Shown here piece by piece: positions 23,691 to 36,236 of a DNA stretch of 64,000 nt (position 1 is its first letter; each line of letters starts with the position of its first letter). Both the position numbers and the translations under genes were made by a program. The stretch spans positions 85,430,825 to 85,494,824 of the forward strand of contig CM075764.1 of the NCBI GenBank assembly GCA_037974665.1. The letters run 5' to 3'. The DNA comes from Ehretia macrophylla. Taxonomy: Eukaryota > Streptophyta > Magnoliopsida > Boraginales > Ehretiaceae. Under the pieces are notes generated by a model that was given only the letters and a program-made list of their open reading frames with translations, was not told the DNA's origin and did not search any database.

Positions 23691-25654
23691 CGTCTTTAGA
23701 TCCTGCTTAATTTCAACAATCATTTTCTCATTAACTTGAATGAGATGCCTTTTTATGATGAAGAAATATGTGATTACAACCTCCTTCCAATCTTGTATTG
23801 TGTATTTGTATAAAATTACAAACTATATAAACATTGCTAACAAAGTTCTCTAACCCAATTTTTGTCTCTTGCATTTGTAAAAGAAGTGGTTTGATGATTC
23901 ATGAAATAAATCTTAGGGTCTTTTTGTTCAATAACTTAATGTTATTGTTATTTAATTCTTAATCAATTTATTACTCACATATTTTATTTTTAATTTTGTC
24001 AAAATATATGATGTTAATGAAGATGGATCAAGTTTTGCAAATATTGCTGACAAGATGGCTAATGATATAACAACGGTGACATCAATTCTAAATCCCATTA
24101 ATCTTTACTAATTTTGTTTGCTCTTTGTTTTTACTCATCGCTATTTTTTTCTTGGTATTCTAGGAAGTTGAGGTAATGTCCCAGTCCTTTGAAAATGTTC
24201 CTGATAGGGTAAGTTCAAGTTTGGGTGTCATATCTTTCAAGAGAGTTGAAGATTATTAAGAAAGAAAATGATTAACTGTCTATAATCCCTTTATCCAATT
24301 GGTTAAAATTTTGTTGATTTTATTTTATTTGGTCATTGATAAATTATATACCATGTAATGTGTTACAAGCTACTGTGGAGTTATTTTTGTACTTTATTTG
24401 GATGTTTTATATAATATTTTATATTGTCTCTGTCAATGTTTATTGAGTATGTTTTTGAAGTAAATTTTGAAAGAAACCAAAATAATCACAATTACATTTT
24501 GTATATCTAATCATTTTAAAGGGATGGTATATTGAATGGTGAATTAAATGCACTAATTTTAATAAGTTTTCTATGGATATGTTTGGTTATGTTGGTGTAA
24601 CAATTGAATTTTTTTCTCTTGAAGCGGGCATCCTTATTCAAAATAAATCTAATAATTACAATAATGTAAATATTCATCATTGTTATCTATTGCTCGACAA
24701 AACTAATAAGTAGATTATATGAGTAAAGTTCTAAAAGAATCATGGGATAGAAAATTTTCATTATAAAGAACCTAATTTCAATTTTCAACATCTCTTCAAA
24801 CAATCTTAGATTTTCAAACATACATAAGTTTCATGGTAAAATTATCATTGCATTTCAACTAGTTCGTTGAGGAAAATATTTACTTTCCTTTAATGTATTC
24901 TAATTTAGTCTCCCTATTGTTTTTTTTTTAAATAGGTATCACACAACAATATGGATGAATTATTGACCTATTAGGATATCATGTTAGTAAAAGGTGCGGA
25001 AAGATAAATTGCTTGAAAAATGACAATGATAGAGATTTAATTATGGTATATTAATAATTGTAGTTTTAGGCATCCAACAATGAAATTGTTATTCCTGTCA
25101 TATTCACCTAATGTTATTCACATTAATAATTGTAACTTTAGCAATGCCGCAATGACGAGACTTACGAGACCCTTTTTAAAATAGGTTGAATTATTATAGA
25201 ACTAATATGCAATATGATCCAGAAAATGATGCAACTCGTTTTGCAATTTTGTTGTAATGTTTTAATTGCTAAAAATATTCCTCCAAATACAATAAAAATA
25301 ACTGTAATGGAAGTGTTTTGAATTGTGTCATCGACTGTTAGTCATCAATTTAATTGTGTAAATTTTTAAACTTTTACATCACGTATTTTTTAATACTGTG
25401 TAATGAAAATGCACTTAGTTTGACAACTATTGTTTGTGGTTCAATAATAAATTGAAAGTTCTTACAATCCATTACTTGAACAACCACCATGTCAGACTCC
25501 TCATTTATCTATCCACAATGAGTTACATAAAACATAAGGACCTGGGAGTTAGTCAACATTCTGCACATAGTTTGATATAGATAATGCAGTCCTCTCAATT
25601 TAATTCAAGTTCTCCCCTTAGGCAATGATTTTAAAACTGATGCATTGTGCATTA
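23691..25654. other. AT-rich intergenic DNA with exon-like pieces
   Basis: No gene can be supported. Two plus-strand pieces look exon-like. One, at about 24003-24074, can encode YDVNEDGSSFANIADKMAND and ends ACG|GTGACA. The other, 24164-24208, is flanked by TTCTAG and GTAAGT and encodes EVEVMSQSFENVPDR in phase with the first. I do not recognise the protein. It may be a captured gene fragment. Confidence 0.3.
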
Positions 25655-25659
25655 CTATG

Positions 25660-26127
25660 TGTTAAAGGTCAAATTTTGGTTCTGGGTTTGATGGGCTTTC
25701 TGCTCTGTTCTAGGAATGAGTGCCCTACAAAATAAGGCCCATTAGGGGTGTATCTCGTGGGACCCCTTCGATGATCAAGTCTGTTATAGAGTCTAAAATT
25801 ACGTATAAGCAAGAAAGAGTAAAAGGAAAGAGAGAAAGAGCATAGCATATGTATGCTCAATATTAGTTACTTTTTTTCTCAACTCCAGTGAGATATTTAT
25901 ACTACTCTAGAGAATATTTCTCCGAATTTTGTAAGATTATATCAAATTCTGTTATAATCATCCCTTTGAGGTCTATGGGACATTTCAAGAGCTCGACCTC
26001 GAATTTATATGCCGAAGTTGATAATGATAGCCTCGACCTAGGGCTTCGAGATATCGGGTCAGGTTTCGACCTTGAGTCCGCAGACCTCGAATCAGTAGGC
26101 CTCAGGTTGGTATTTTATTCATCATCA
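25660..26127 (-). repeat. 3' LTR of the old Gypsy element (left copy)
   Basis: On the plus strand it starts TGTTAAAGGTCAAATTTTGG and ends TTCATCATCA. It shares with the right copy GAGATATTTATACTACTCTA, GATAATGATAGCC and TAGGCCTC-GGTTGGTATTTTAT. It carries about 30 extra bases near 25688-25717. On the minus strand a CGGGGAAAC purine tract just outside (about 26129-26140) fits the polypurine tract. Confidence 0.75.
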
Positions 26128-26499
26128 ATAGTTTCCCCGATGTTTTGAGCTGCGCAGGAGGTCGAGGAATCATTTAACATTTTACTTTCTCCTGCAAGTT
26201 CTCTTGTGACTGCCAAGATCTTTATACAAATAAGAGTCTATTTCCTTATATTTCCATTTTCTCATTTCTGACTTTCCCGAAAGGATATTGCTTTTCTTCA
26301 CGAGTCGGGTTTTTATTTTGTTCGGCTCGGTTCAATTTGGAGAATAGAGCTGTGACAAACCATACTCACTATATAGTCCCCTTTTGGGTCGGGCCACACT
26401 TTGTTTAAGTTCCGATAACCACAAGGATCGGGTCTTTTATTGGTTGAGTCTTAATGACCCTTAAATTGGCATGAACGTCCTCGGGTTTTGATGATCCTT

Positions 26500-27125
26500 C
26501 AATAGGCTCTAACGACCTTAGGCTCAGAGTGACCTACTATTAACTTGGATAGCCTAACTTGGATGGCCTTGGGTTTCCTCAAGTTCAGGAACCCATTGTT
26601 GGCTGGAATGGGCTCGAGCTTGGGGGACCTCGTGATAGCTCCAATGCCTCGGGCTTGGGCTTGGAATGGCTTCGAGCTTGGGAAAGCTCCTGATGGCTCT
26701 AATGCCTTGGCCTCGACCCCAGAATGGCCTCCAGCTTGGGAGGCCTTATGCTCGGGAGACCTCGACCTTGGCCCCGGGATTTGGCTCATGGCCAGAGGTT
26801 CCCATGGACCTGGAGTCAGCTCTGATGGCCTCAGGATTTGGCTCATGGATGGGAGTCCCCGTGGACCCGATTTAGATAGTTATTAAGGCCTCGTGGGCTC
26901 TTTTTAGCCTTGGATTCGGTGACCCATTTTTTATGGTTGTTAAGGCCTCGAAAGGCTCTTGTATAGCCAAAGGTGCGGTGATATGTTAGTGGCTGTTAAG
27001 GCCTCGGAAGGCTCTTGTTTAGTCGAGGGTGCGGTGAACCCTCTCTTGATGGCATTGAGCTCTTATAACCCGCAGGCTAGCGCTCGTGGAATTGAGCTCT
27101 TATGACCCGTAGACTGACTCTCGTG
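26500..27125. repeat. GC-rich repeat block inside the old Gypsy element
   Basis: A GC-rich island in otherwise AT-rich DNA. 26540-26870 is built from CTTGGG/CCTCGAGC-type words. From 26877 three copies of a 55-60 bp unit with TTAAGGCCTCG and GGCTCT follow. Then two 37-bp units start at about 27053 and 27090 (ATTGAGCTCTTAT). Overlapping open frames on both strands come from this composition and are not credible genes. Confidence 0.7.
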
Positions 27126-27767
27126 TTGGGTAGGTTGGCGATTTAGGCTTCGTTGAGATGGTGGGCCATGGTATTCAGGCCAATCCCTATCATGTTAGTA
27201 GCTGACCATATAAGTGTACATTTAATATTGGAAAGTAGATCATTGATACCTTCTCGATGATCAACTAAGTAGTTGTAGACTAATCCAATCTTTTTCCTCG
27301 GGATGATCCACTTGCCATACCCCAATTAGCAAACGAAGCATCGTACTCTCCCTCTTTTAATGATAGGACATTTGAGAAGAAGTGTTAGGATTTGTATTTC
27401 GAGCACTTTAAACATAATTTCCAGAGATTTAACTATTTTTCCAGCTACCTTTAACTGAAGCAAACCAAAATCAGAGTTGAAACAAGGCAGAATTGAAACG
27501 AAATATTGCAAAAAGTTCAAGTTCGTCATTTATAAATAGCTCAGACACACTTTGCAAAAACGGTCATAACTTTTTCTAGAAAGCTCCAATTCATGAATCG
27601 TTTAAAGCGTTAAAAACTAGACTCGTAGACATTTTCAACCACACATGAATCATCACCTAACTCTTTCTTCGTTACAACAATGTTTTACTCAAATTTAGTC
27701 CAAAAAATTGATTTGTAGACCCTTAATACTTCAAACTTCTGTCAGAATTTTGGACTTAAGCTTATTT

Positions 27768-30655
27768 TGTGACGCCCAAGACATTCATCATATTCACGAT
27801 TAACTGTTGCATATCTTTTGTACATCTTAATGTGCATTTTCTTACTTTAAGAAGGGTCACTATTCATAGTGCGAATTCGACTGTTTAATTTGCTCGATTT
27901 TATATTTTTCCTAGGTTATATGACCCTTAGGAGGCATAGGAAAAATGAGAACTTGAGCATTTGACCATGGGAACGTGCGTGAGGAAAATAATTCTTGTAG
28001 CATATAAATAGTAAAATAGTGTTGTTGAATTAACTAACTAGAATTGCATTTTTAGTTTGAATTTGACTTAGTCTTGCAACATTTGAGGACCAAGTTGTCT
28101 ACACATATTTATATATATCATATACTTATAAAACTAACTTATAACTAGCAAAACAAAACAAAAAAAATAGAACAAACCCACGCCCCAAACCCGACGACAT
28201 AGAGAGAAAAGAGATGAGAGAAAATTTTGTTCATCTTCAAGCTTTGGCTCAAACTCTTGCATCCTAGGGTGTCTTCCACCTCTCCTAAGTCTTCTCAACC
28301 TCCAATTGCTTCCATTAGGTGAGGAAGCTTGCATCTTTTGTGCTTTTGAACTTGATGCATCTTTATGTAAAATAATGTTTGGTTGACTATAGCTTATGAC
28401 TTGCTCTAATATTGTGAAATACTTCATATTTATGTTATGTAGACCTTATGTAATTAGTTTGATAGCTTGTTCCATGGTTATTTGCAAGGATTTACATGAA
28501 GAAGATGATGAATAGTATCTAAACTTAGGGTTTTACTATAAATTGCTAAATAGATTGATTTGATGCTTCCTATAGGTGCTAGAGATGCTAATTAATGTAG
28601 AATTATGATTGTATGAACTTAGCCAAACTTGAGTAAATATGCATATTTGGCTTAGTTTACAAAAGGGTTTCGGGTGTAAAGTGAATCCGGGATGATTTGA
28701 GTGTTATATTTAGTGTTCTTAGGGTGAGGAGGTGCTAAATGAGTAGTTGTGGCGCTTAATTGAACATTGAATAGGGTACTTGTAGTTAGAACTCACAAAG
28801 GAAAAAATTGAGCTTTTGTGACTAATGTGGGTTAATGAGTGATTTTAAGGGCTTTAGGTGTACCATAAAGTGTAACTAGAAGAGTGGAATGGTTAATTTG
28901 AAAATCTTGAACCTTAACTTTCGGTTTGAAGCTAAATGACTTATGGTAACAAAGGGGGAAAACGTGGAAACTGATTGTTTTGGCACTTGTATTGACTTGT
29001 AGTTATTTATTCTGTGTTTAAATGCATTTCTAAAGTATATTTGAGCTATTTGTAAAGTTTTGTGAAAAATGTGTTGATGATCCCTTTGTTCACATATAGT
29101 TATTCTCATGTTTAATGCTTATATCATGTTATAATGTTTATATTGCTTGTTTAAGACTATTAGAATCGTTACTCGGAACATATGTTAAGTTAAAGCATAT
29201 AAAGGTGGCATTTTGTTAAAAATAGAATTTTAATAGGTATTGCATGCTAAATGAGTGAGACTATAAGTTAGCTAACCTGGAGGAATAATTGACAAATGTT
29301 GTAGTTAAGGAATAAGTGAAGTAATGTTTGGTCTTAGGTACAAGGTGATTGAGAGTGATGTAAATAAAATCTTGCATCTTGGAGCTTGGTAGAGGTGATG
29401 GAGTCTTCATCTCTTTTGTGCATCTTAGCTTATTTTATTACTTTTAGATTGTATGATTTAGTTTAGTTGATAAAGTTTATATGTACTTATTACTTGTTAT
29501 ATCGTGATTGGGGATAACCTATTTTGTTGTCCCTCATGTATGTGTTTATTTGATATCTCGTGATTTAGTGAATTCTCGTATTGTGTGGGTATATCGTGTT
29601 CTCGTGTCGAGTTGTGCAACCTTTTCGGACATGGTAGTGTTGAGAAACTCCAGGCAGCATCGGGCTGTCGGTCTCCCTCGACTACCATGGCGCCTATTCC
29701 CTTTCTCGCTAAGTATACTCCACTACCCCAGAGGCGTGGTTCACCTCGTTGGGGCATATGGACCTACCTCAAGAGAACGTGTCGTAGGATCGGGGTATAT
29801 CCGGAGTACCCCATTGGAGAAATAAGGGATTTGCCGGCACTTGTTTTTGAAGATCGTGGTTCGTGGATCGAGACTTCGTGGAACTGTATCCTTTTTTTAA
29901 GTGGTTATTTCATGAACTCATTACTTCTTACATTGCCTTATAGTAATACTTAATCTCGTGTATTACTTAGATTGATACTTGATACTTGCATTGCACGAAA
30001 TGGTTTCAAAAACTCCCCATTTATAAGCATCCCCTCATTTACTGAGTAACTTTGGTTACTTATTCCTCGTTTTAACATGTTACAAGTACGGTTAGAACAA
30101 CTATGTTGAGTGTTGTGTTGTTGGTTGCTTATCTTGCTGAGGTTGGATGCCCTTTGAAGATATGTGTTATTGTAATATGTCTTATTTTGAGACCTTGAGG
30201 TCTTGTATATATTAATGATAAATTTGGTGGGTTGTAATTGAAGTTATGGTCTTGAATAGTTAATGGCGTAGTTGGTATGTAATAGTTAATGATAGACTTT
30301 ACTTTACTGCCTTTTGACTGCATGCTTGTGTGCTAAAGGAAGTTGAGTGATGGACTTAATATTTAAGTAAGTACGGTAACTAGAATTAGAGTGGTATGAT
30401 AAGTGGATTTAAGAGATAAGATTTCAATGGATTTTAACCTTGCATGCCTGTGTGTTATGTTATTGGGTTCCACGGCTCGGATGGCCTTGAAGAGTTTATT
30501 GCATGTGGTGATAATGGAATTTGGGAATTAAAGAGGAGGTTGGACTTTGGTTTTGAGGTTATAGTTGCTTGTTCAGGCTTTGGATTGTCCTGTAAATAGG
30601 AAAAACTCCGTCCATTTTTTTCCTAAATTTTTGTGCCCAGGTTTGGAATTGAGAC
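27768..30655 (+). repeat. Gypsy LTR, 3'-truncated copy
   Basis: Begins TGTGACGCCCAAGACATTC, a good start for a Del/Tekay-type LTR. It follows the same order of landmarks as 16130-18848 (see there) and contains a GCATATAAATAG box at 28000. It stops near GGTTTGGAATTGAGAC at 30655, about 45 bp before the expected GGTGTTACAA end. Sequence just upstream (27340-27767) has phrases often seen near such LTRs but cannot be assigned. Open frames at 29497-29953 on both strands are not genes. Confidence 0.65.
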
Positions 30656-32403
30656 ATTTCCTAATGGATTCATATATGTATAAAACTCTTTTTTACCCAT
30701 ATGAATGACAATAAAAAAAAGTCATCCTTATTTTATTAATTTTATACTTACATAAATTTTAAAAAAGTGTAGGCCATCCAGCATAGAACTTCATTAGTTT
30801 ACCTCAATGGAGCTGGTAAATATCAATGATGATGCAAGTGTCTTGCTTATGATGACTAAATTGCCAAGATGGGAGAGCAACAATAGACCTAGATATGTGA
30901 TGACATCTATTTACAAAGGAGCAAGTATAAGCCAGCGAATGATTTCCCTACAAATTTAGTAGATTTCTACAAAATATGTCTTTGTCAAGTAATGACAAAC
31001 TCGAAGGGAAATCATACAAAAATGAACAGAGGGACAGAAGACAGGAACATAAATTTTTTCTGTGGTGTTAGAAGTTAAATAGAACTAATCCATATGCATA
31101 TCCTTTCTTATTTCACTCTATTTTCCTCTCTATATAAATTATAATGGACAAGTTAAGAGTTGCAACTAGTATGACTATAACATCATTCAATCAATGTTAC
31201 TCAACCTTTTATTACTTATTTCAGAAGAATCACACCCCACTCTGCCAATCATCTATACATGTTTTAGGTCTTCTTTTGAATTTGCATGTATAAACTCATC
31301 ACTATTGGACCACACTGCTCTATGTATCATTAAAAAAAAATCCTTCATTTTTAAAGTAAACATAACACCAAGAAGTAGATTAAAACGGAAGAACAAATTC
31401 TAGAAGAGATTCAAACAGATGTTTTCCTCAAGACCCAAGGACTGAATTGATTTTCTATCATACGCATCAACAAACATTATGCCAATAGAGTTCATTTGAA
31501 TTTTATCTTCCTCTTGATGCATAGAATGATCACATGTTTCTTCTTTTGTATTGTTGTTTTTTGTGGTTGGTTGCAGTTTCGCATTTGTATTTCTTGTTTG
31601 GGGGTAGGCTTATTGTTTTCCCCTACTTTTCCTTTGTAAAGACTTTATTCATTTCTTCCATGAAATCTAGTTATTTGCTTGCTTTGCAAAAAATAAAAAA
31701 CAAGTAGTTGATTACATGTACATTATCACAACTCTTTGCACTCCAAGAGAAAATTGAAGGTGTGCAGGAAGACATATATAATTTATGTATACAACAACAC
31801 TTAATATATGACTATCGATGTGGGGAGGAATTGCGCTCCGAGAGAAATTTCTTGCTTTTCATATTGGAGTTAGTTGAACGAGATCAAATTTATTCTACTA
31901 ACATTTGGGTAGGGAGTACACTTTGGCATTTTGACGAACACCTTCAAGGCACAACATGAGAAATATATTTGTGTAAGCTTTTCAATGCAAATTGCACCTT
32001 GGCATTTTATCAAACATCTTTGGGGCATATTATGAGAAATCCTCACTTACCTAAACTTACAGCATTTGTCTACTAAAATGGTATTATTTCTTCATGATAA
32101 TGCATAATGATAAACATCAAATAAGTGATCAAAAGATGGTAGCATACCGTGGCGATGTTTGCGTTAATCACAAATCAAGCTATTAATGTAATGTAATGCA
32201 GTGATCATTATATATCAGCAACAACACATCCAAGAGTTTAATCTCTTCACATTTTTCTTCTTATCTACGAATCAAATAAGATAGTTGAATCTACTATATG
32301 TTTTTCATCTAAGGGTTGTTTTGGATGTTAGTAACATCACGTGACATCTATTATTCACATTATGTTTAATGCAAGGACTGATACTTCTATATGCTACCAA
32401 AGA
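30656..32403. other. Unassigned repeat-derived DNA
   Basis: No gene seen. 31560-31705 resembles a LINE 3' end (TTTGGGGGTAGGC, then TTTGTAAAGACTTTATTC, then an A-rich tail AAAAAATAAAAAAC), at low confidence. A short duplication (CTTTGGCATTTTGACGAACA at 31921; CTTGGCATTTTATCAAACAT at 31998) lies to its right. An 83-codon frame at 31708-31959 matches nothing I know. Confidence 0.35.
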
Positions 32404-32408
32404 GTTGG

Positions 32409-33974
32409 TGATATGGCTATAAATGTAGCATTCAAATCATTGTATTTTTACTACATTTGCATCTTAACTTGAGGAATAAATGCAACACTTAATGAACTTA
32501 TGCTGCAATGTAGGATGATCTTGAAAAATGAACAAACCAGATCTGAAACATTTCAAATTGCAAGTACAACGATGAAGACTTGAGAATCGGTGGTTGAATG
32601 GAGCCCGTAGAGGAAGAATTTGGCTAAACCAAGCGCGAAAATGGACTCGGAATGAAGAAAAAACCTAGAAAAGCCTTGCTCAACAAAACTTGTCAAAGTC
32701 AAAATTAGAGGGTCAAAATTGACTCTAGAAGGGAACTCGAGCTCGCCTTTCTGGCACTCGAGAGCCCCTCTACCACCTTCGTGAAATAACACGTGGCACA
32801 AAGCTATCAGAGCAGCAGAAGCGCGCTCAAGCGCACCTTTTGGGTGCTCGAGCGCCTTTCACAGAGTCTTCCACCACCTTCGCGAGCGCCAAGTGGCGCA
32901 TTTTCACTGGACCAGTCGCACGCTTCCCTGAAATGTTTTCCTATAAATACCCCCCAACCCTAGCGGAAAATATATATAAAAAAATATTTTAGAAATAGTT
33001 TTAATTGTTTTTAGTTATAAAATTAGGTAGTTTTAATTATGTTTTTGTAAATAGTGTAGTAGTTGGGTAAAATACGAAGAAGGTAATGCCCGAATTACCG
33101 AGCAGAGAAAAGGGAGAAATCTCATAGCTGTGCTCAGGAACCCGACCTCGGACTCGATATTGACTTCATTTATGGGGGAGCATCTCTTTAATCTATTTTA
33201 TATTTGAATGTTGTAATTACAGTTGTTATGCTCATGTAATTCGTGTTGATGATTATGCATTAATGGTCTTTTGATTTACTGGTCTTAGATCTGGACTGAT
33301 TTAATTTGATGATGTTATTTCAGATTACTTGTCATTTCATTATACTTGTAGTTAATGTAGTGATAGGTATGCTTCCGTTCCATATATTCATGCTTTAATA
33401 GTGAAAGTACTAGTTGTATCGTACCTTCCTAGAAATTATAGGTTGTACCATGATTTCTACTTTTGGGTTTATTAACTGTCATTTTTAGTTGTTATCCTAG
33501 TCACTTGTGATTACAAGGACATATCTATACTTCGGCTATATAACGGACTCGAAGATAGAACGACACCTATAATCGAGGTTAAACCGGTTATTAACTAGAC
33601 TTAGATAATTAATAGGATTAAGAGCTTGTAGCCTAATCTCAACATCGAACTAGAGAATCCTATTTCCGAGCTTAGATAATTTGCCTTAGTACTAATCCGA
33701 GCTTTAATATTACCGTCCCGTATTTGCAATCCCAACTCTAGACTAGTTACCATTCTTTCTTTTCTTTCTTTTTATCAATCAACCAATCTATTCTTTACTT
33801 TTCAAACACTCAATTACTTTCGCACACATTTCTTCACGAAACTAACTAAGGAGCCTTCCTGTGGAATACGATCTCGCACTCAAAGCACACTACACTACAC
33901 TGATCCGTACACTTGTGGGTTATTAAAACTTGGTTATTTTACACGCTTTTTATAAGCCAACCGAATAGCGATCA
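32409..33974 (+). repeat. Left LTR of the GAG-only element
   Basis: Runs TGATATGGCTATAAATG to AATAGCGATCA. A TATA box CTATAAATACC lies at 32941 in a local GC-rich stretch with CTCGAGCGCC repeats and palindromic GCGAGCGCCAAGTGGCGC (32881-32900). Confidence 0.88.
32941..32951 (+). promoter_or_regulatory. TATA box of the left LTR
   Basis: CTATAAATACC, repeated at the same place in the right LTR (37851). It lies about 530 bp into the LTR, as expected for a U3/R boundary. Confidence 0.6.
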
Positions 33975-33980
33975 AGTTTT

Positions 33981-33998
33981 TGGCGCCGTTGCCAGGGA
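33981..33998 (+). other. Primer binding site (tRNA-Asp type)
   Basis: TGGCGCCGTTGCCAGGGA starts 7 bases after the left LTR. It is complementary to the 3' end of plant tRNA-Asp except near its distal end. This primer is typical of the Athila/Tat group. Confidence 0.8.
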
Positions 33999-34106
33999 GG
34001 CACGGTTTAGTTTTTTGGAAAAGTATTGAATTTGTTTAAGTGTTTGTTTTATCCGCTTTCTTTATAATAAAAAAATTGTTGGGGGAAAATTTAGACGATT
34101 GAAAAT

Positions 34107-35735
34107 ATGACTCATTTTGATAAAAATAATTTTCTAAATTTACCTGATGAGTCATCTAATCAATGGACTTTCAATAAAATAGCCCTACTCCCTATCCCAA
34201 ATACATGTAAAGTTTGTTCTCAATTTGGGCATACTTTTGAAAATTGTCCCTAATATCCCAAGTTTTTTCATAGTCATGATTCTACTACTCAGGATTATTT
34301 TTTGAACAATGATCTTTACTTAAATGCATATAATCCGGAATGACAAAATCATCAAAATTCACTTTGGGATCAAAGTAATTCATTTTTTTTGCCTCAAAAT
34401 TTTGGAAATGTTGCATTTCAAAACCCTAATTCTTTGGAGTTTTATAAAAGTTTTGAAAGTAATTCTTTCAATCAAAACTTTTGTTATCCTCGCTCGGTTG
34501 AACTTTATCCTCCTGAACCAAACTTCGACGACAAGATCAGCCAACTTGTCCAACTCGTCGAATCCGACCACCAATCCATATATAGGCTACAAGACCAAAT
34601 CAGTCAACTAGCCGAAAGCACAAATGGTTGGGAAAAAGACAAGCACCCAATTCAACTTGTCATGAGTTTGCAAGACCAGTATAGTTTCGTTCATCACGAA
34701 ACTATCCAAAACCGGGTTGATGGGATAGAAGTGTTTAATAGAAATAAAAAGGGTAGAGATTGTGACACTAAGATTGGGGTAGTCAAAATGTCTGAGGCAC
34801 ATACTCCAAGATGGCAAAACCAACCATCACTTTGGAGTCAATGAATTTTTTCTCAAAACTTTGAAAGTCAAGTCCCTACATCTTCTCAATTTGAATCTTC
34901 TGGTGACCCTTTATTTATTTTTTTTAAACAAAATGATCACCAGGATGATTGGATTGACTCTGCTTCTCCCGAATCCATGACCAATGACAAGTTTGACCAA
35001 CTCTCTCAACTTGTCAAATCCAATGCTCACATGCTTTAATCTTTAGACCAACACATTCAATCTGTTATAAACCCCTTTGATGAAATAACATGTGATCAGA
35101 TTGATGAAATGAACAAGATTAATCGGGAGAAATCTGATAAGTAGAATGAATTTGAGGAAAAAGATGATGAAATGCCTCATTTAGAAGGATATGATGACCT
35201 TAGTGATATCATGACTCAACCCGACTCTGATTCCTTTTCAAGGAAGATGGGTGCACCTACTTCTATTGAATCCATGCTCTGGTAGGACAAGTCTATTGTA
35301 ATTCCTCCATCCTTCTTAACACCTGAAGAAGAAGTTAATGAGATTGAACGACTTTTGTATCAAAATGACCAAGAGAACGAGTCCAATGCTTCTATGTCCT
35401 TTTCAATTAGCTTTAATATTGTTAAGGAAGTTTCGATATCCATCTTCTCTCTTGTTAAAAGTCATCTCAATTCTTCATTGGGTGCATCTTCTTCTATTGT
35501 GAAACTAATGGGACACACTGTTTCACAACACATTATGGCCCCTGTTGACATAGTCGAGAACATACCCGCACATATCACATCGGGATGGGAATTGTTACCT
35601 TTTCAAGTTAACTTGGAAAAGTCATGTTTTGTAGGAATAATGAACTATCATCTATTGGATGATCCTTTTTCATTCAAAATCTGTGCTGAAATGATTATCA
35701 GGCAATATGTGCCGAAAAATTTTAAACATTTTTGA
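34107..35735 (+). pseudogene. Gag-like reading frame with zinc knuckle, six in-frame stops
   Basis: One frame runs 543 codons from ATG 34107 to TGA 35733. A single zinc knuckle CKVCSQFGHTFENC (C-X2-C-X4-H-X4-C) is at residues 34-47. Repeated DKISQLVQLVESDH / DQISQLAEST blocks follow, then an acidic Glu/Asp-rich C-terminal half. Stops interrupt it at 34251, 34341, 34842, 35037, 35142 and 35283, with no frameshift. It looks like a nucleic-acid-binding Gag relative, not a host gene. No pol domain follows. Confidence 0.7.
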
Positions 35736-36189
35736 CTTTAACAATAGTGCCTAGCTGAGGGCGTAAAACTCAGCGCTACTAAGAGGCAACCTAGATTTTT
35801 AATATTTATGTATTATGTGTGTTTATTTTCTGTTTGTGTGATTTTTGTACTTTCCCTATTCCTCCGTATTTATTTTTCTTATGTATTTATAGGTGTCTTT
35901 TTGAAATCCAACTGTGTGCTTTTAGTAGCATGTTCATAATTGTTCAAATTGATGATATTCTTACCTGCTATGTTTATTGATCTTTTATGAGTTCTACAGA
36001 TTGATACATTCTAAAGCAAAGATAATAGACATAGTTTTTGCATCAACATTAAATTGCTACACATCAAGTGATCTCTTTCCTTACTACATTTTCCTTTGAA
36101 CATAATCAACATATGCTCAAAAGTAAGCGGATGTAACATTTGTCATTGTGTTGTTACTTACATATTGCACTCTCATTATTTTACATTGT

Positions 36190-36236
36190 CATCTGCTTGA
36201 GGACAAACAAACTTTCAGTGTAGGGGTGCATATTGA
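36190..36236 (+). other. Second polypurine-like motif in the GAG-only element
   Basis: GCTTGAGGACAAACAAACTTT and GTGTAGGGGTGCATATTGA at 36192-36236 mirror the motif GCTTGAGGACAAACAAGGTTT plus TTGAGGATATTGATAT that precedes the right LTR at about 37289. The real one is the copy next to the LTR. Confidence 0.55.

Noticed and set aside
26499-26886. Frames of 113 and 115 codons on opposite strands
   Set aside because: They overlap each other in the GC-rich repeat block and show repeat-driven composition rather than a protein family.
29497-29953. Overlapping open frames of 86-122 codons on both strands
   Set aside because: They lie inside the Gypsy LTR at 27768-30655, match no protein and are paralleled by a broken frame at the related site in the other LTR.
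34107-35735. Reading the gag-like frame as a recoded functional gene
   Set aside because: All three stop types occur and the frame lies in a retroelement. Ordinary decay is the simpler explanation, so it is kept only as a question.
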